Of a stretch of 64,000 bases of DNA, positions 1 to 7,142 are shown piece after piece. The notes beneath the pieces were generated by a model, which ran no database searches, was not told the origin of the DNA, and was given only the letters and a program-made list of their open reading frames with translations. Origin of the DNA: an uncultured beta proteobacterium (GTDB taxonomy: Bacteria; Pseudomonadota; Gammaproteobacteria; Burkholderiales; Burkholderiaceae_C); the NCBI GenBank assembly GCA_903938815.1, contig CAJAES010000122.1, positions 1 to 64,000 of the forward strand, read 5' to 3'. The translations under genes and the position numbers were made by a program. Each line of letters opens with the position of its first letter. Within the stretch, counting starts at the first letter, position 1.

Positions 1-185
1 GCCAGGGCCAGCGCGGTGGCGCGCTTGAGGCCGGGGCGTACCCCGCGCGCGGCGGCGGCGGCATTGACGGCGCCGATGCGGTGCTGCGCCACCAGGGCCA
101 GAGGCGTGGCGCGTTCGGCCTGCGTCAGCGTGGCGGCGAAGGCCTCCAGCGACAGCAGCGGCAGGTGCAGGGCGAGCCAGGGCAT
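1..185 (-). CDS. imuB: ImuB, Y-family polymerase-like protein (N-terminal fragment, runs off left edge)
   Basis: Only the first 61 codons are in the window. The N-terminus reads MPWLALHLPLLSLEAF and continues with LVAQHRIGAVNAAAAARGVR, which is the usual start of ImuB, the catalytically inactive Y-family polymerase homologue. By family knowledge ImuB bridges the beta clamp, ImuA and the polymerase DnaE2 (ImuC) in damage-induced mutagenesis. It lies 23 bases downstream of the imuA stop on the same strand, so the two are almost certainly co-transcribed. An in-frame ATG at 197 is an alternative start. Whether dnaE2 follows cannot be seen here. Confidence 0.85.
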   Translation of the reverse strand, partial: MPWLALHLPLLSLEAFAATLTQAERATPLALVAQHRIGAVNAAAAARGVRPGLKRATALAL

Positions 186-208
186 GGGGGCCGCATGCCT
201 TTCGGGCT

Positions 209-1192
209 TCAGGCCGGGACGGTTTCAGGCGACTGCAGCACGCGGCGCGGCGCCAGGGCACGCTCGCGCGCGGCGGCGGACAGCACGGGTGGCAGCGCCA
301 GCGCCAGCGGCTCGGTGCGCGGCGGGCCGCGGCGCTTGACGATGCGCAGCAGCAGCTGGTCGGGGATGCCGGCGGCCAGCTGCAGCCGCAGCGGGGCGGC
401 GCTGGGCTTGAGCCGGGCCTCGATCTCGCGGAACAGGAACACCGGCCCCGCGTGCGCCTGGGCCGCCAGCTGCAGCCGGCGCAGGGCGTCGCCGCGCAGC
501 CGGGCGGGCAGCCAGGCCAGCACCGCCCCCACCTGCCCGCTGGACAGGGCCTGCTCCAGCGCCCAGAGCGTGTCCATGGCCGGCAATGCCGCGCCCATGC
601 GCGAACGGCCGCGCGGCTGCGCCCGCCCCTGCACGATGACGAGCTGGGACAGGTCCAGGCCCAGCGCGGCCAGCGTCCATGCGCAAGGCCGGGCCGGGGG
701 GTCGAAGAGCATCACGGGGCGGGGCACGTCGGCGCCGATGCCGCCCCGGCCTGCATGGCCGCCTGGGGCGCCAAGCGCGCCTGGAACGCCAGGCCCGCGC
801 GAGCCTGCGCGGCTTCCCGGGCTGCCTGGGCTGGCAGGGCTCACGGGATCATCGCCACGCTGCAGCGCCGCCAGCACCGGCGCCAGCAGCCGCCATTCGC
901 CCACGCCGGGGTGCGGCAGCAGCAGCTCGGTCAGGGCCTGGCGCGGCCAGCCGCCGCCGGGGAGCTCGGCGTCCAGGGCCGGGAAGCCGGTGGGCAGGCC
1001 CGCGCCCGTGGCGCGCCCGAGCTGCGCCGCGCGCCACAGCGCGGGGTGCAGGCTTTCAGGCCGCAGCGCGGGGCGGGGGTCGCAGGCCCATGCGGGGGCC
1101 GGAAGGGGGGCGCCCGCCAGGGCGCCAGCAGGCATGGCGGCAGGAACTGCCGGAGGAGGAACAACGGGAACGGGAACGCGGGAGGTCTTCAC
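209..1192 (-). CDS. imuA: ImuA, RecA/SulA-like translesion synthesis accessory protein
   Basis: ImuA is the RecA-like partner of ImuB and DnaE2 in SOS mutagenesis. Recognisable stretches are GLPTGFPALDAELPGGGWPR (the modified Walker region of the family), LTELLLPHPGVGEWRLL, SSGQVGAVLAWLPARLR and HAGPVFLFREIEARL. A Pro/Gly-rich low-complexity segment (PASPGSPGSRAGSRGPGVPG and following) interrupts the domain about 130 residues in and is unusual for the family. The open frame begins with GTG at 1192, eight bases from a perfect LexA box, which leaves little room for a promoter and leader; the ATG at 1135 is an equally plausible start and fits the family's usual length better. Product assignment is confident, start is not. 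Confidence 0.85.
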   Translation of the reverse strand: MKTSRVPVPVVPPPAVPAAMPAGALAGAPLPAPAWACDPRPALRPESLHPALWRAAQLGRATGAGLPTGFPALDAELPGGGWPRQALTELLLPHPGVGEWRLLAPVLAALQRGDDPVSPASPGSPGSRAGSRGPGVPGALGAPGGHAGRGGIGADVPRPVMLFDPPARPCAWTLAALGLDLSQLVIVQGRAQPRGRSRMGAALPAMDTLWALEQALSSGQVGAVLAWLPARLRGDALRRLQLAAQAHAGPVFLFREIEARLKPSAAPLRLQLAAGIPDQLLLRIVKRRGPPRTEPLALALPPVLSAAARERALAPRRVLQSPETVPA

Positions 1193-1199
1193 CGGAACA

Positions 1200-1215
1200 C
1201 TGTACGCCCATACAG
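1200..1215. promoter_or_regulatory. LexA (SOS) box upstream of imuA
   Basis: The sequence CTGTACGCCCATACAG matches the gamma/beta-proteobacterial LexA operator CTGT-N8-ACAG exactly. It lies just upstream of imuA, a classical SOS cassette, so LexA repression with release on DNA damage is the natural reading. Confidence 0.9.
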
Positions 1216-1237
1216 TCTTCCGGGCAAGACATCGCGC

Positions 1238-2164
1238 TCAGCCGAATCGGCGCTTCAGCACGGCCGCGCACAGTTCGACGGCGGTGCCGGCCTCGTCGAT
1301 CACCCGCCCCATCGTGATGAAGCCGTGGATCTGGCGCTCGAAGCACACGTATTGCACGCTGTTGCCGGCGGCGGAGAGCGCATCGGCGTACTGGCGGCCT
1401 TCATCGCGCAGCGGGTCGAAACCAGCGGTCAGCACCAGAGCGGGCGGCAGGGCGGCATGGCTGGCGGCCAGGAGGGGGGAGGCGCGCGGGTCGGTCCACT
1501 GGGCGGAATCGGTGATGTAGTGGCTGCGGTAGTACGCCATGCTGTCCACCGTGAGCAGGTAGCCCTGCCCGTTCGTGGTGTGCGAGGGCGCCCCGGCGCG
1601 CATGTCGGTGGCAGGGTAGATGAGCAGCTGGAACACGGGCGGCGGCGCGCCGGCATCGCGCTGCACCAGGCACACCGCCGCGGCCAGGTTGCCGCCGGCG
1701 CTGTCGCCCCCCACGGCGATGCGCGCGGGGTCGATGCGGAGCGTGGCCGCCTGGGCCTGCGCGAAACGCAGCGCGGCCACGCAGTCGTCCACCGCGGCGG
1801 GAAACGGGTGCTCCGGGCCCATGCGGTAGTCCACCGCCAGCACGGCGCAGCCGGCGGCGGCGGCCAGAGAGCGGCACAGCACGTCGTGCGTGTCCAGGTC
1901 ACCGATGACCCAGCCGCCGCCATGGAAGTACACGAGCAGCGGCAGCACGGCATCCACGGGCACGCCCGCTGGGCGCACCAGCCGCAGCGGGATGCCGTCG
2001 GCGTCGAGGTCGCGCACCAGGCTCATGGCCGGCGCGTCGGGCTGCGTGAAGGTCCGGCGGTCGCGGTAGGCGGCGCGGGCCTCGGCGGGCGTCTGGGTGT
2101 GCACGGGCGGCACGTCGCGCTCGATCATCAGGTCGAGCAGCGCACGGGCTTGGGGGTCGAGCAT
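1238..2164 (-). CDS. Alpha/beta hydrolase, hormone-sensitive-lipase (family IV) type esterase
   Basis: A 308-residue carboxylesterase-type hydrolase. The oxyanion-hole motif HGGGW is at about residue 81 and the nucleophile motif GDSAGGN places the catalytic serine near residue 155. A later D..R..G stretch (TAGFDPLRDEG) carries the acid, and QIHGF near the C-terminus carries the histidine. No signal peptide, so cytoplasmic. The ATG at 2164 was chosen because it has a GAAAGG ribosome site eight bases upstream; a longer in-frame start at 2221 would add 19 residues that do not look like the family. It is transcribed divergently from the acetyltransferase. The true substrate is unknown. Confidence 0.85.
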   Translation of the reverse strand: MLDPQARALLDLMIERDVPPVHTQTPAEARAAYRDRRTFTQPDAPAMSLVRDLDADGIPLRLVRPAGVPVDAVLPLLVYFHGGGWVIGDLDTHDVLCRSLAAAAGCAVLAVDYRMGPEHPFPAAVDDCVAALRFAQAQAATLRIDPARIAVGGDSAGGNLAAAVCLVQRDAGAPPPVFQLLIYPATDMRAGAPSHTTNGQGYLLTVDSMAYYRSHYITDSAQWTDPRASPLLAASHAALPPALVLTAGFDPLRDEGRQYADALSAAGNSVQYVCFERQIHGFITMGRVIDEAGTAVELCAAVLKRRFG

Positions 2165-2235
2165 CGGTAGCCTTTCAGTGACGGCACAGTTTAGGTGGCA
2201 GGGGGTGGCACGGGGTGACACGGCAGAATGCGCCC

Positions 2236-2787
2236 ATGGACGACACCCTGCGCCTGCGCCCCCACCGCCCGGGTGACATCGGCTGGATCGTGATGCGCCA
2301 CGGCGCGCTGTACGCCGCCGAGTACGGCTGGGACAGCAGTTTCGAGGCCATGGTGGCCCGCATCGGCGCCGACTTCATCGACCGTTTCGACCCCGCACGC
2401 GAGGCCTGCTGGATCGCCGAGCGCCCCGGCGCGCCGGCCGCACTGCCCGTGCCGCCCGTGCCGCCCGAGCCCCTAGGCTGCGTGTGCCTGGTGCAGGCGC
2501 GCGACGAGGCCACGGGCGCCGTCCAGCCCGGCATTGCCCAGCTGCGCCTGCTCCTGGTGGAGCCCGCCGCACGCGGCCTGGGCGTGGGCAAGGCGCTGGT
2601 GGGCGCGTGCGAGGCCTTCGCCCGCGCCGCCGGCTACGAACGCATCCGCCTGTGGACGAACGCCAACCTGCTGGCGGCCCGCGGCATCTACCAATCCGCC
2701 GGCTACCGGCTCACGGCCAGCGAAGCGCACCACAGCTTCGGCCATGCGCTGATCGGCGAAACCTGGGAATCCCCGCCCCTCACATGA
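2236..2787 (+). CDS. GNAT family N-acetyltransferase
   Basis: A 183-residue acetyl-CoA-dependent acyltransferase. The acetyl-CoA pyrophosphate loop is visible as LRLLLVEPAARGLGVGKALV (R/Q-x-x-G-x-G type), followed by the helix with CEAFARAAGYERIRLWT and the late NLLAARGIYQSAGY segment, the usual C-terminal GNAT signature. The middle has a proline-rich insertion (PAALPVPPVPPEP). The ATG at 2236 is preferred over the GTG seven codons upstream. The stop overlaps the next start (ATGA), so the two genes are translationally coupled. Substrate unknown. Confidence 0.82.
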   Translation: MDDTLRLRPHRPGDIGWIVMRHGALYAAEYGWDSSFEAMVARIGADFIDRFDPAREACWIAERPGAPAALPVPPVPPEPLGCVCLVQARDEATGAVQPGIAQLRLLLVEPAARGLGVGKALVGACEAFARAAGYERIRLWTNANLLAARGIYQSAGYRLTASEAHHSFGHALIGETWESPPLT

Positions 2788-3161
2788 GCGCCGACCCCTG
2801 CCCCTGCGGCCGCCCCCTGGACTACGCCGCCTGCTGCGGCCGCTGGCACGCCGGCGCCCCCGCGCCCGATGCCGAGACGCTGATGCGCTCGCGCTACACG
2901 GCCTACGTGCGCGGCCTGGACGATTACGTGCGCGCCACCTGGGCGCCCGAGACCTGCCCGCCCACGATCGACCCCGACCCGCCGGGGCTGCGATGGCTGG
3001 GGCTGGACGTGAAACGCCACCGGATGATCGACGCCGACCACGCGACGGTGGAGTTCGTCGCGCGCAGCAAGCTCGGCGGCCGCGCGCACCGGCTGCACGA
3101 GCTCAGCCGCTTCGAGCGACGCGACGGCCGCTGGCTCTACGTGGACGGCGACCTCGCCTGA
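2784..3161 (+). CDS. YchJ-like protein with SEC-C type N-terminal zinc motif (UPF0225)
   Basis: A 125-residue protein starting MSADPCPCGRPLDYAACCG, the Cys-rich SEC-C-like motif CPCG-x7-CC that opens YchJ-family proteins. The rest (LMRSRYTAYVRGLDDYVRAT, then ELSRFERRDGRWLYVDGD) is the NTF2-like fold of that family. The biochemical role is not established for the family. It overlaps the acetyltransferase stop by ATGA. Length and both halves match the family well. Confidence 0.85.
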   Translation: MSADPCPCGRPLDYAACCGRWHAGAPAPDAETLMRSRYTAYVRGLDDYVRATWAPETCPPTIDPDPPGLRWLGLDVKRHRMIDADHATVEFVARSKLGGRAHRLHELSRFERRDGRWLYVDGDLA

Positions 3162-3178
3162 CCGGACGGCTCGGCCCG

Positions 3179-4255
3179 TCAGCCGAACCGTACCGCGTGG
3201 ATCATCGGCAGGTTCAGCGACACCGTGCGCCAGTGGTCGCCCGCGTCGTCGCTGGCCCACAGGCCGCCCGTGGTGCTGCCCATCAGCAGGCTGCGGCCGT
3301 CGGCTGCCACGTCGAGCGCATGGCGGTACATCAGGTCGTAGGCGTGCGTCTGCGGCAGGCCGGCGCGCAGGGTCTCGAACGTGCGGCCGCCGTCACGCGT
3401 GCGGTTGACCACCAGCGCACCGTCCACGGGCACGCGGGTCTGGTCGGCGATGGCCGGCACGAACCACGCGGTGTCGGGGTCCTGCGGGTCGACGGCGACA
3501 GTGAAGCCGAACTTCGACACCGGCGCGGTGGTGATCTCGTCCCAGGACTGGCCGGAATCCGTGCTGCGCCAGATGCCGCAATGGTGCTGGCACCACAGCA
3601 CCTGCGGCACCGCGGCGCAGCGCACGATGCAGTGCGGGTCCTGGATGTTGGGGTTGCCGGCCTGCTCGGGCGGCATGAAGTCGGCGCGCATGCCGCCGGC
3701 GCTGCTCATCCAGCTTGCGCCACCGTCGCGCGTGGTCCAGGCGCCGCCGCAGCTGATGCCCACCAGCAGTTCGTCGGCATCGGCCGGGTGCACGCAGATC
3801 GAGTGGATGCCCGGAACATCGTAGCCGCCGCCCATCCATTCGGCTCGCTCGGGGCGGTCCCACAGCGAGCGCACCAGCTGCCAGCTGCCGCCGAAGTCGT
3901 CGGAGCGGAACAGCCCGCCCGGCAGCGTGCCCGCCCAGACGGTGCCGCCCACGGCCTGCAGCGTCCACACCTGCACCAGCTTCCAGGGCACACCCGCGGC
4001 CTCGGGCGGCTGCTCGGGGTAGGCGGGCGTGGCCACTTCCGTCCAGGTGGCGCCGGCATCGCCGGACCGGTGCACCTTGACGCCGAAATGCCCCAGCTTC
4101 AGCGCGGCGAGCATGCGGCCATCGGCACGCGGCGGCAGCAGCATGCTGACCGGCTCGCCGAGAAAGCTGCTGCGCTCGATTCGCCACCCGCCATCCCGGC
4201 GGCGCAACTCGAACAGGCCCTTGCGGGTGGCCACCCAGGCACGGTCATTGGTCAT
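3179..4255 (-). CDS. Asp-box (BNR) beta-propeller protein, exo-sialidase/VPS10-like fold
   Basis: A 358-residue protein built of beta-propeller blades carrying Asp-box motifs (S/T-x-D-x-G-x-x-W/F): SGDAGATW, SDDFGGSW, TRDGGASW, STDSGQSW, TRDGGRTF and SDDAGDHW are all visible. No signal peptide is apparent, so it is probably cytoplasmic. Although this fold occurs in sialidases, the catalytic arginine triad is not evident and no enzymatic function can be claimed. It follows the MoaD/ThiS-like gene by only four bases on the same strand, which suggests a functional pair rather than a glycosidase. Confidence 0.75.
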   Translation of the reverse strand: MTNDRAWVATRKGLFELRRRDGGWRIERSSFLGEPVSMLLPPRADGRMLAALKLGHFGVKVHRSGDAGATWTEVATPAYPEQPPEAAGVPWKLVQVWTLQAVGGTVWAGTLPGGLFRSDDFGGSWQLVRSLWDRPERAEWMGGGYDVPGIHSICVHPADADELLVGISCGGAWTTRDGGASWMSSAGGMRADFMPPEQAGNPNIQDPHCIVRCAAVPQVLWCQHHCGIWRSTDSGQSWDEITTAPVSKFGFTVAVDPQDPDTAWFVPAIADQTRVPVDGALVVNRTRDGGRTFETLRAGLPQTHAYDLMYRHALDVAADGRSLLMGSTTGGLWASDDAGDHWRTVSLNLPMIHAVRFG

Positions 4256-4259
4256 CGGG

Positions 4260-4529
4260 TCATCCTCCTGAGAGCGCCTGCATCACCCACACCTGGCTGT
4301 CGGGGGCGAGCGGGTCGGATTGACTGCGGTCATCGGCGCAGCGGCGGCCGTCGATGAAGATGGCGACGTTGGGCCGCACATGGCCCTGATCGTCGAGCAC
4401 ATAGCCCCGCAGCCGCGGGTTCAGCGCGAAGGCCGCGAGCAGCGCCTCACGCAGCGTGGCGGCGGCGCATTCGAGTTCGGGTGTCTCGGTGAAACGCCGC
4501 AATTGCGGCGTGAAGCGCACGCTGACCAT
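4260..4529 (-). CDS. MoaD/ThiS-family small sulfur-carrier-like (ubiquitin-fold) protein
   Basis: An 89-residue protein with the beta-grasp pattern of MoaD/ThiS (VSVRFTPQLRRF, LREALLAAFALNPRLRGYVL, VAIFIDGRR) and the obligatory C-terminal Gly-Gly (ALSGG). In the family the terminal glycine is adenylated and thiocarboxylated to donate sulfur or be conjugated. No MoaE, ThiG or E1-like gene is adjacent. Start ATG 4529 was chosen over an upstream in-frame ATG because it begins directly at the fold. It is the first gene of a two-gene operon with the Asp-box protein and is divergent from rarD. Confidence 0.8.
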   Translation of the reverse strand: MVSVRFTPQLRRFTETPELECAAATLREALLAAFALNPRLRGYVLDDQGHVRPNVAIFIDGRRCADDRSQSDPLAPDSQVWVMQALSGG

Positions 4530-4593
4530 GGCCCATGATGGCCCCGACCGGGGGGCGTTGACAATGCGACCCCCCCTCACTCGCCGGCCCTGC

Positions 4594-5475
4594 ATGCACC
4601 AAGGACTGATCTCCGCCGCCCTCGCCTACATCCTGTGGGGCCTGTTCCCGCTGTACATCAAGCAGGTGTCGCACGTGAGCGCGGTCGAGGTGGTGGTGCA
4701 TCGTTCGGTGTGGTCGCTGGTCTTCGTGTTTGCGCTGCTGGCCGCGCTGCGGCGGCTCGGCTGGCTGAAGGCGGCGCTGACCGACCGGCATACGCTGACC
4801 GTCTTCGCGGCCTCGGCCGTGCTGCTGGCGGTCAACTGGGGCGTCTACGTCTGGGCCGTCGCCGCGGGCCGCATCGTCGACGCCAGCCTCGGCTACTTCA
4901 TCAACCCGCTGGTCAACGTGCTGCTGGGCGTGCTGGTGCTGCACGAGCGCCCGCGCCCGCTGCAATGGGCCGCGGTGGCGCTGGCGGCCTGCGGCGTGCT
5001 GTGGCTCATCGTCGGTGCCGGCGAGTGGCCCTGGATCGCGCTGGTGCTGGCCGCGAGCTTCGGGCTGTACGGCCTGCTGCGCAAGACGGCCCCGCTGGGC
5101 GCGACCGAAGGTCTGGCGCTGGAGACGCTGATGCAGGCGCCGCTGGCCGTCGCGCTGCTGGCCTGGTGGACATGGCAAGGCACCAGCGCGCTGTCGGCGC
5201 AGGACCCCGCGACGAGCGCGTGGCTGCTGCTGGCCGGGCCGTTCACGGCGATCCCGCTGCTGCTCTTCGCCGCCGGCGCGCGGCGCCTGACGATGGCCAC
5301 GCTGGGCCTGATGCAGTACCTCGGGCCGACCATCCAGTTCGCGCTGGGCGTCTTCGTCTACGACGAGCCCTTCAGCGCGCAGCGCGCCGTCGGGTTCGCG
5401 CTGATCTGGTCGGCCCTGGCGCTGTACAGCGCGGAGTCGCTCCGCGGCTGGCGGCAGCGGGGCCAGTCGGCTTAA
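4594..5475 (+). CDS. rarD: EamA family transporter RarD
   Basis: A 293-residue polytopic membrane protein with about ten hydrophobic segments in two EamA repeats. The N-terminus LISAALAYILWGLFPLYIKQ, the HRSVWSLVF segment and VAAGRIVDASLGYFINPLV are characteristic of RarD (chloramphenicol-sensitivity protein). It is an inner-membrane drug/metabolite exporter; the substrate is not known. Start ATG 4594 places translation directly at the first membrane segment. Confidence 0.9.
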   Translation: MHQGLISAALAYILWGLFPLYIKQVSHVSAVEVVVHRSVWSLVFVFALLAALRRLGWLKAALTDRHTLTVFAASAVLLAVNWGVYVWAVAAGRIVDASLGYFINPLVNVLLGVLVLHERPRPLQWAAVALAACGVLWLIVGAGEWPWIALVLAASFGLYGLLRKTAPLGATEGLALETLMQAPLAVALLAWWTWQGTSALSAQDPATSAWLLLAGPFTAIPLLLFAAGARRLTMATLGLMQYLGPTIQFALGVFVYDEPFSAQRAVGFALIWSALALYSAESLRGWRQRGQSA

Positions 5476-5505
5476 GATACCCCTCACCGTACCACGAGAG
5501 ATCTC

Positions 5506-6219
5506 ATGAAGCCGCTCCCCCGCCACCTGCTTGCCTCGCTGATCCTGGGCCTGTGCCTGCCCGGCCACGCGGCCGATGCCGTGACCGACGAGATGCAGGC
5601 TGCCTACGCGCCCTACCGCGTCGCGCTCTTCGCGACGAACACCAAGGACGCGGACGGCTCGGCGCGCAGCATCGGGCAGGCGCAGCAGGCCTGGGCGGCG
5701 CTGATCTCGCGCCATGCGACCGCGCCCGCGGCCCCCTACGACCGGGACCCCCGGTTCGCCGCCACGCTGAGCCAGGTGGCCGCCGTCTATGCCGAGGCCG
5801 CGACGCAGGTGCGCGCCGGCCAGTTGCCGGCCGCCCACGAGACGCTGGAGGCCGCCCGTGACCTGATGGCGGACCTTCGCCGCCGCAACCAGGTGATCGT
5901 CTACAGCGACCACATGAACGCCTATCACGCCGAAATGGAGCACGTGCTGCAACAGGGCCCGGCCCTGCTGGCGCAGCCGCAGGGCGCGATGCAGTTGATG
6001 GCCCGGGTGGGCGCGCTCGCGTACCTGGCCGGGCAACTCAAGGCGCAGGCCCCCGCCGCCCTGGCCGGGGACGCCGGCTTTGCGGGCGGCGTCAGCGCCG
6101 TGGCGGCCTCGGTGGATGCCTTGCGCGCGTCCCTGCTGGGCAGCGATGCCGCGGCGGTGCGTGCCGCGCTGGCGGGTCTGAAGCAACCCTACAGCAAGCT
6201 GTTCCTGAAGTTCGGTTGA
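5506..6219 (+). CDS. Exported alpha-helical protein of unknown function
   Basis: A 237-residue protein with a clear signal peptide (MKPLPRHLLASLILGLCLPG, cleavage likely after GHA). The mature part is almost entirely helical and Ala/Gln-rich, with four or five long amphipathic helices resembling a four-helix bundle of the cytochrome c-prime type, but no CxxCH motif is present, so haem attachment is not supported. It ends with the motif PYSKLFLKFG. The start has a purine-rich GAGAG element eight bases upstream. It sits 30 bases after rarD and 175 bases before ahpC. I do not recognise a function. Confidence 0.7.
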   Translation: MKPLPRHLLASLILGLCLPGHAADAVTDEMQAAYAPYRVALFATNTKDADGSARSIGQAQQAWAALISRHATAPAAPYDRDPRFAATLSQVAAVYAEAATQVRAGQLPAAHETLEAARDLMADLRRRNQVIVYSDHMNAYHAEMEHVLQQGPALLAQPQGAMQLMARVGALAYLAGQLKAQAPAALAGDAGFAGGVSAVAASVDALRASLLGSDAAAVRAALAGLKQPYSKLFLKFG

Positions 6220-6277
6220 CCGGCGGCCCCCAACGTCGGGACGGGCCGGGCCGGCGATGTGGACTGCGGCGAGGCCG

Positions 6278-6314
6278 ATAGCCGTGGACGATCGGCTGGA
6301 TTCGATCAATCAAT
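6278..6314 (+). promoter_or_regulatory. Candidate OxyR-type operator upstream of ahpC
   Basis: Four tetranucleotide elements with exact seven-base spacing (ATAG, CGAT, ATTC, CAAT) fit the OxyR pattern ATAG-N7-CTAT-N7-ATAG-N7-CTAT at 12 of 16 positions. A weak -10 (CAGAAT, 6337-6342) follows at a distance typical of OxyR-activated promoters and no good -35 is seen, consistent with activator dependence. OxyR control of ahpC is well established in proteobacteria; the assignment here is inference. Confidence 0.35.
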
Positions 6315-6394
6315 CCCGCTGATGCTGCACTGCAACCAGAATAGCGTTCATCGCAGGTTTCATCCTTTCTCTTCAACCCCTCAGGAGCATTCAC

Positions 6395-6958
6395 ATGTCC
6401 ATCATCAACACGCAAGTCCAGCCGTTCAAGGCCCAGGCGTTCCAGAACGGCAAGTTCATCGAAGTCACGGAAGCCAGCCTGAAGGGCAAGTGGTCCACGC
6501 TGATCTTCATGCCGGCCGCCTTCACCTTCAACTGCCCGACCGAAGTGGAAGACGCCGCCCAGAACTACGCCGAGTTCCAGAAGCTCGAGACCGAGGTCTA
6601 CATCGTCACGACCGACACGCACTTCGCGCACAAGGTCTGGCACGAGACGTCCCCGGCCGTCGGCAAGGCGAAGTTTCCCCTGGTCGGCGACCCGACGCAC
6701 CAGCTGACCCGCGCGTTCGGCGTGCACATCGAGGAAGAAGGCCTGGCGCTGCGCGGCACCTTCATCATCAACCCCGAAGGCATCGTCAAGACCGCCGAGA
6801 TCCACGACAACGCCATCGCGCGTGACGTCAAGGAAACCCTGCGCAAGCTGAAGGCCGCCCAGTACGTGGCCAAGAACCCGGGCCAGGTCTGCCCCGCCAA
6901 GTGGAACGAGGGCGCCGCCACGCTGACCCCGTCGCTGGACCTGGTCGGCAAGATCTAA
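6395..6958 (+). CDS. ahpC: Alkyl hydroperoxide reductase subunit C (2-Cys peroxiredoxin)
   Basis: A 187-residue typical 2-Cys peroxiredoxin of the AhpC/Prx1 class that reduces H2O2, organic peroxides and peroxynitrite in the cytoplasm. The peroxidatic cysteine is Cys47 in AFTFNCPTE and the resolving cysteine is Cys166 in NPGQVCPAKW. Length and C-terminus match E. coli AhpC. It has a good AGGAG ribosome site and is followed by ahpF, its dedicated reductase, after a 184-base spacer containing strong hairpins. Confidence 0.97.
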   Translation: MSIINTQVQPFKAQAFQNGKFIEVTEASLKGKWSTLIFMPAAFTFNCPTEVEDAAQNYAEFQKLETEVYIVTTDTHFAHKVWHETSPAVGKAKFPLVGDPTHQLTRAFGVHIEEEGLALRGTFIINPEGIVKTAEIHDNAIARDVKETLRKLKAAQYVAKNPGQVCPAKWNEGAATLTPSLDLVGKI

Positions 6959-7061
6959 GTCCCTGCATCGCGCGCGGCACCGGGCCTGCGGGCCCCGCCG
7001 CCGGCACGCCCGGCAGGCCCCCCCCCGGGGCCTCGCGTCAAGAACCTCGACAGGACCTTCG

Positions 7062-7105
7062 GGCCCTGTCGTCAGCGCCCCACCCGGGGCGTTGACGACC
7101 GGGCC
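7062..7105 (+). other. Long stable hairpin between ahpC and ahpF
   Basis: A 14-pair stem (7068-7081 with 7086-7099, one G-U wobble) closes a four-base loop ACCC and is extended after one mismatch by five more pairs (7062-7066 with 7101-7105). No T-run follows, so it is not a classical terminator. A second inverted repeat with GGGCCTGC (6982-6989) and GCAGGCCC (7013-7020) lies just upstream. Likely roles are attenuation or mRNA processing that sets ahpC expression above ahpF. Confidence 0.6.
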
Positions 7106-7142
7106 GGAACACCCACGCCCCCACGCTTCACAGGAGATCACC

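Noticed and set aside
3179..4255. Calling the Asp-box protein a sialidase
   Set aside because: Asp boxes mark the fold only; the arginine triad and catalytic Tyr/Glu are not evident and the MoaD-like neighbour argues against it.
5506..6219. Calling the secreted helical protein a cytochrome c-prime
   Set aside because: There is no CxxCH motif.
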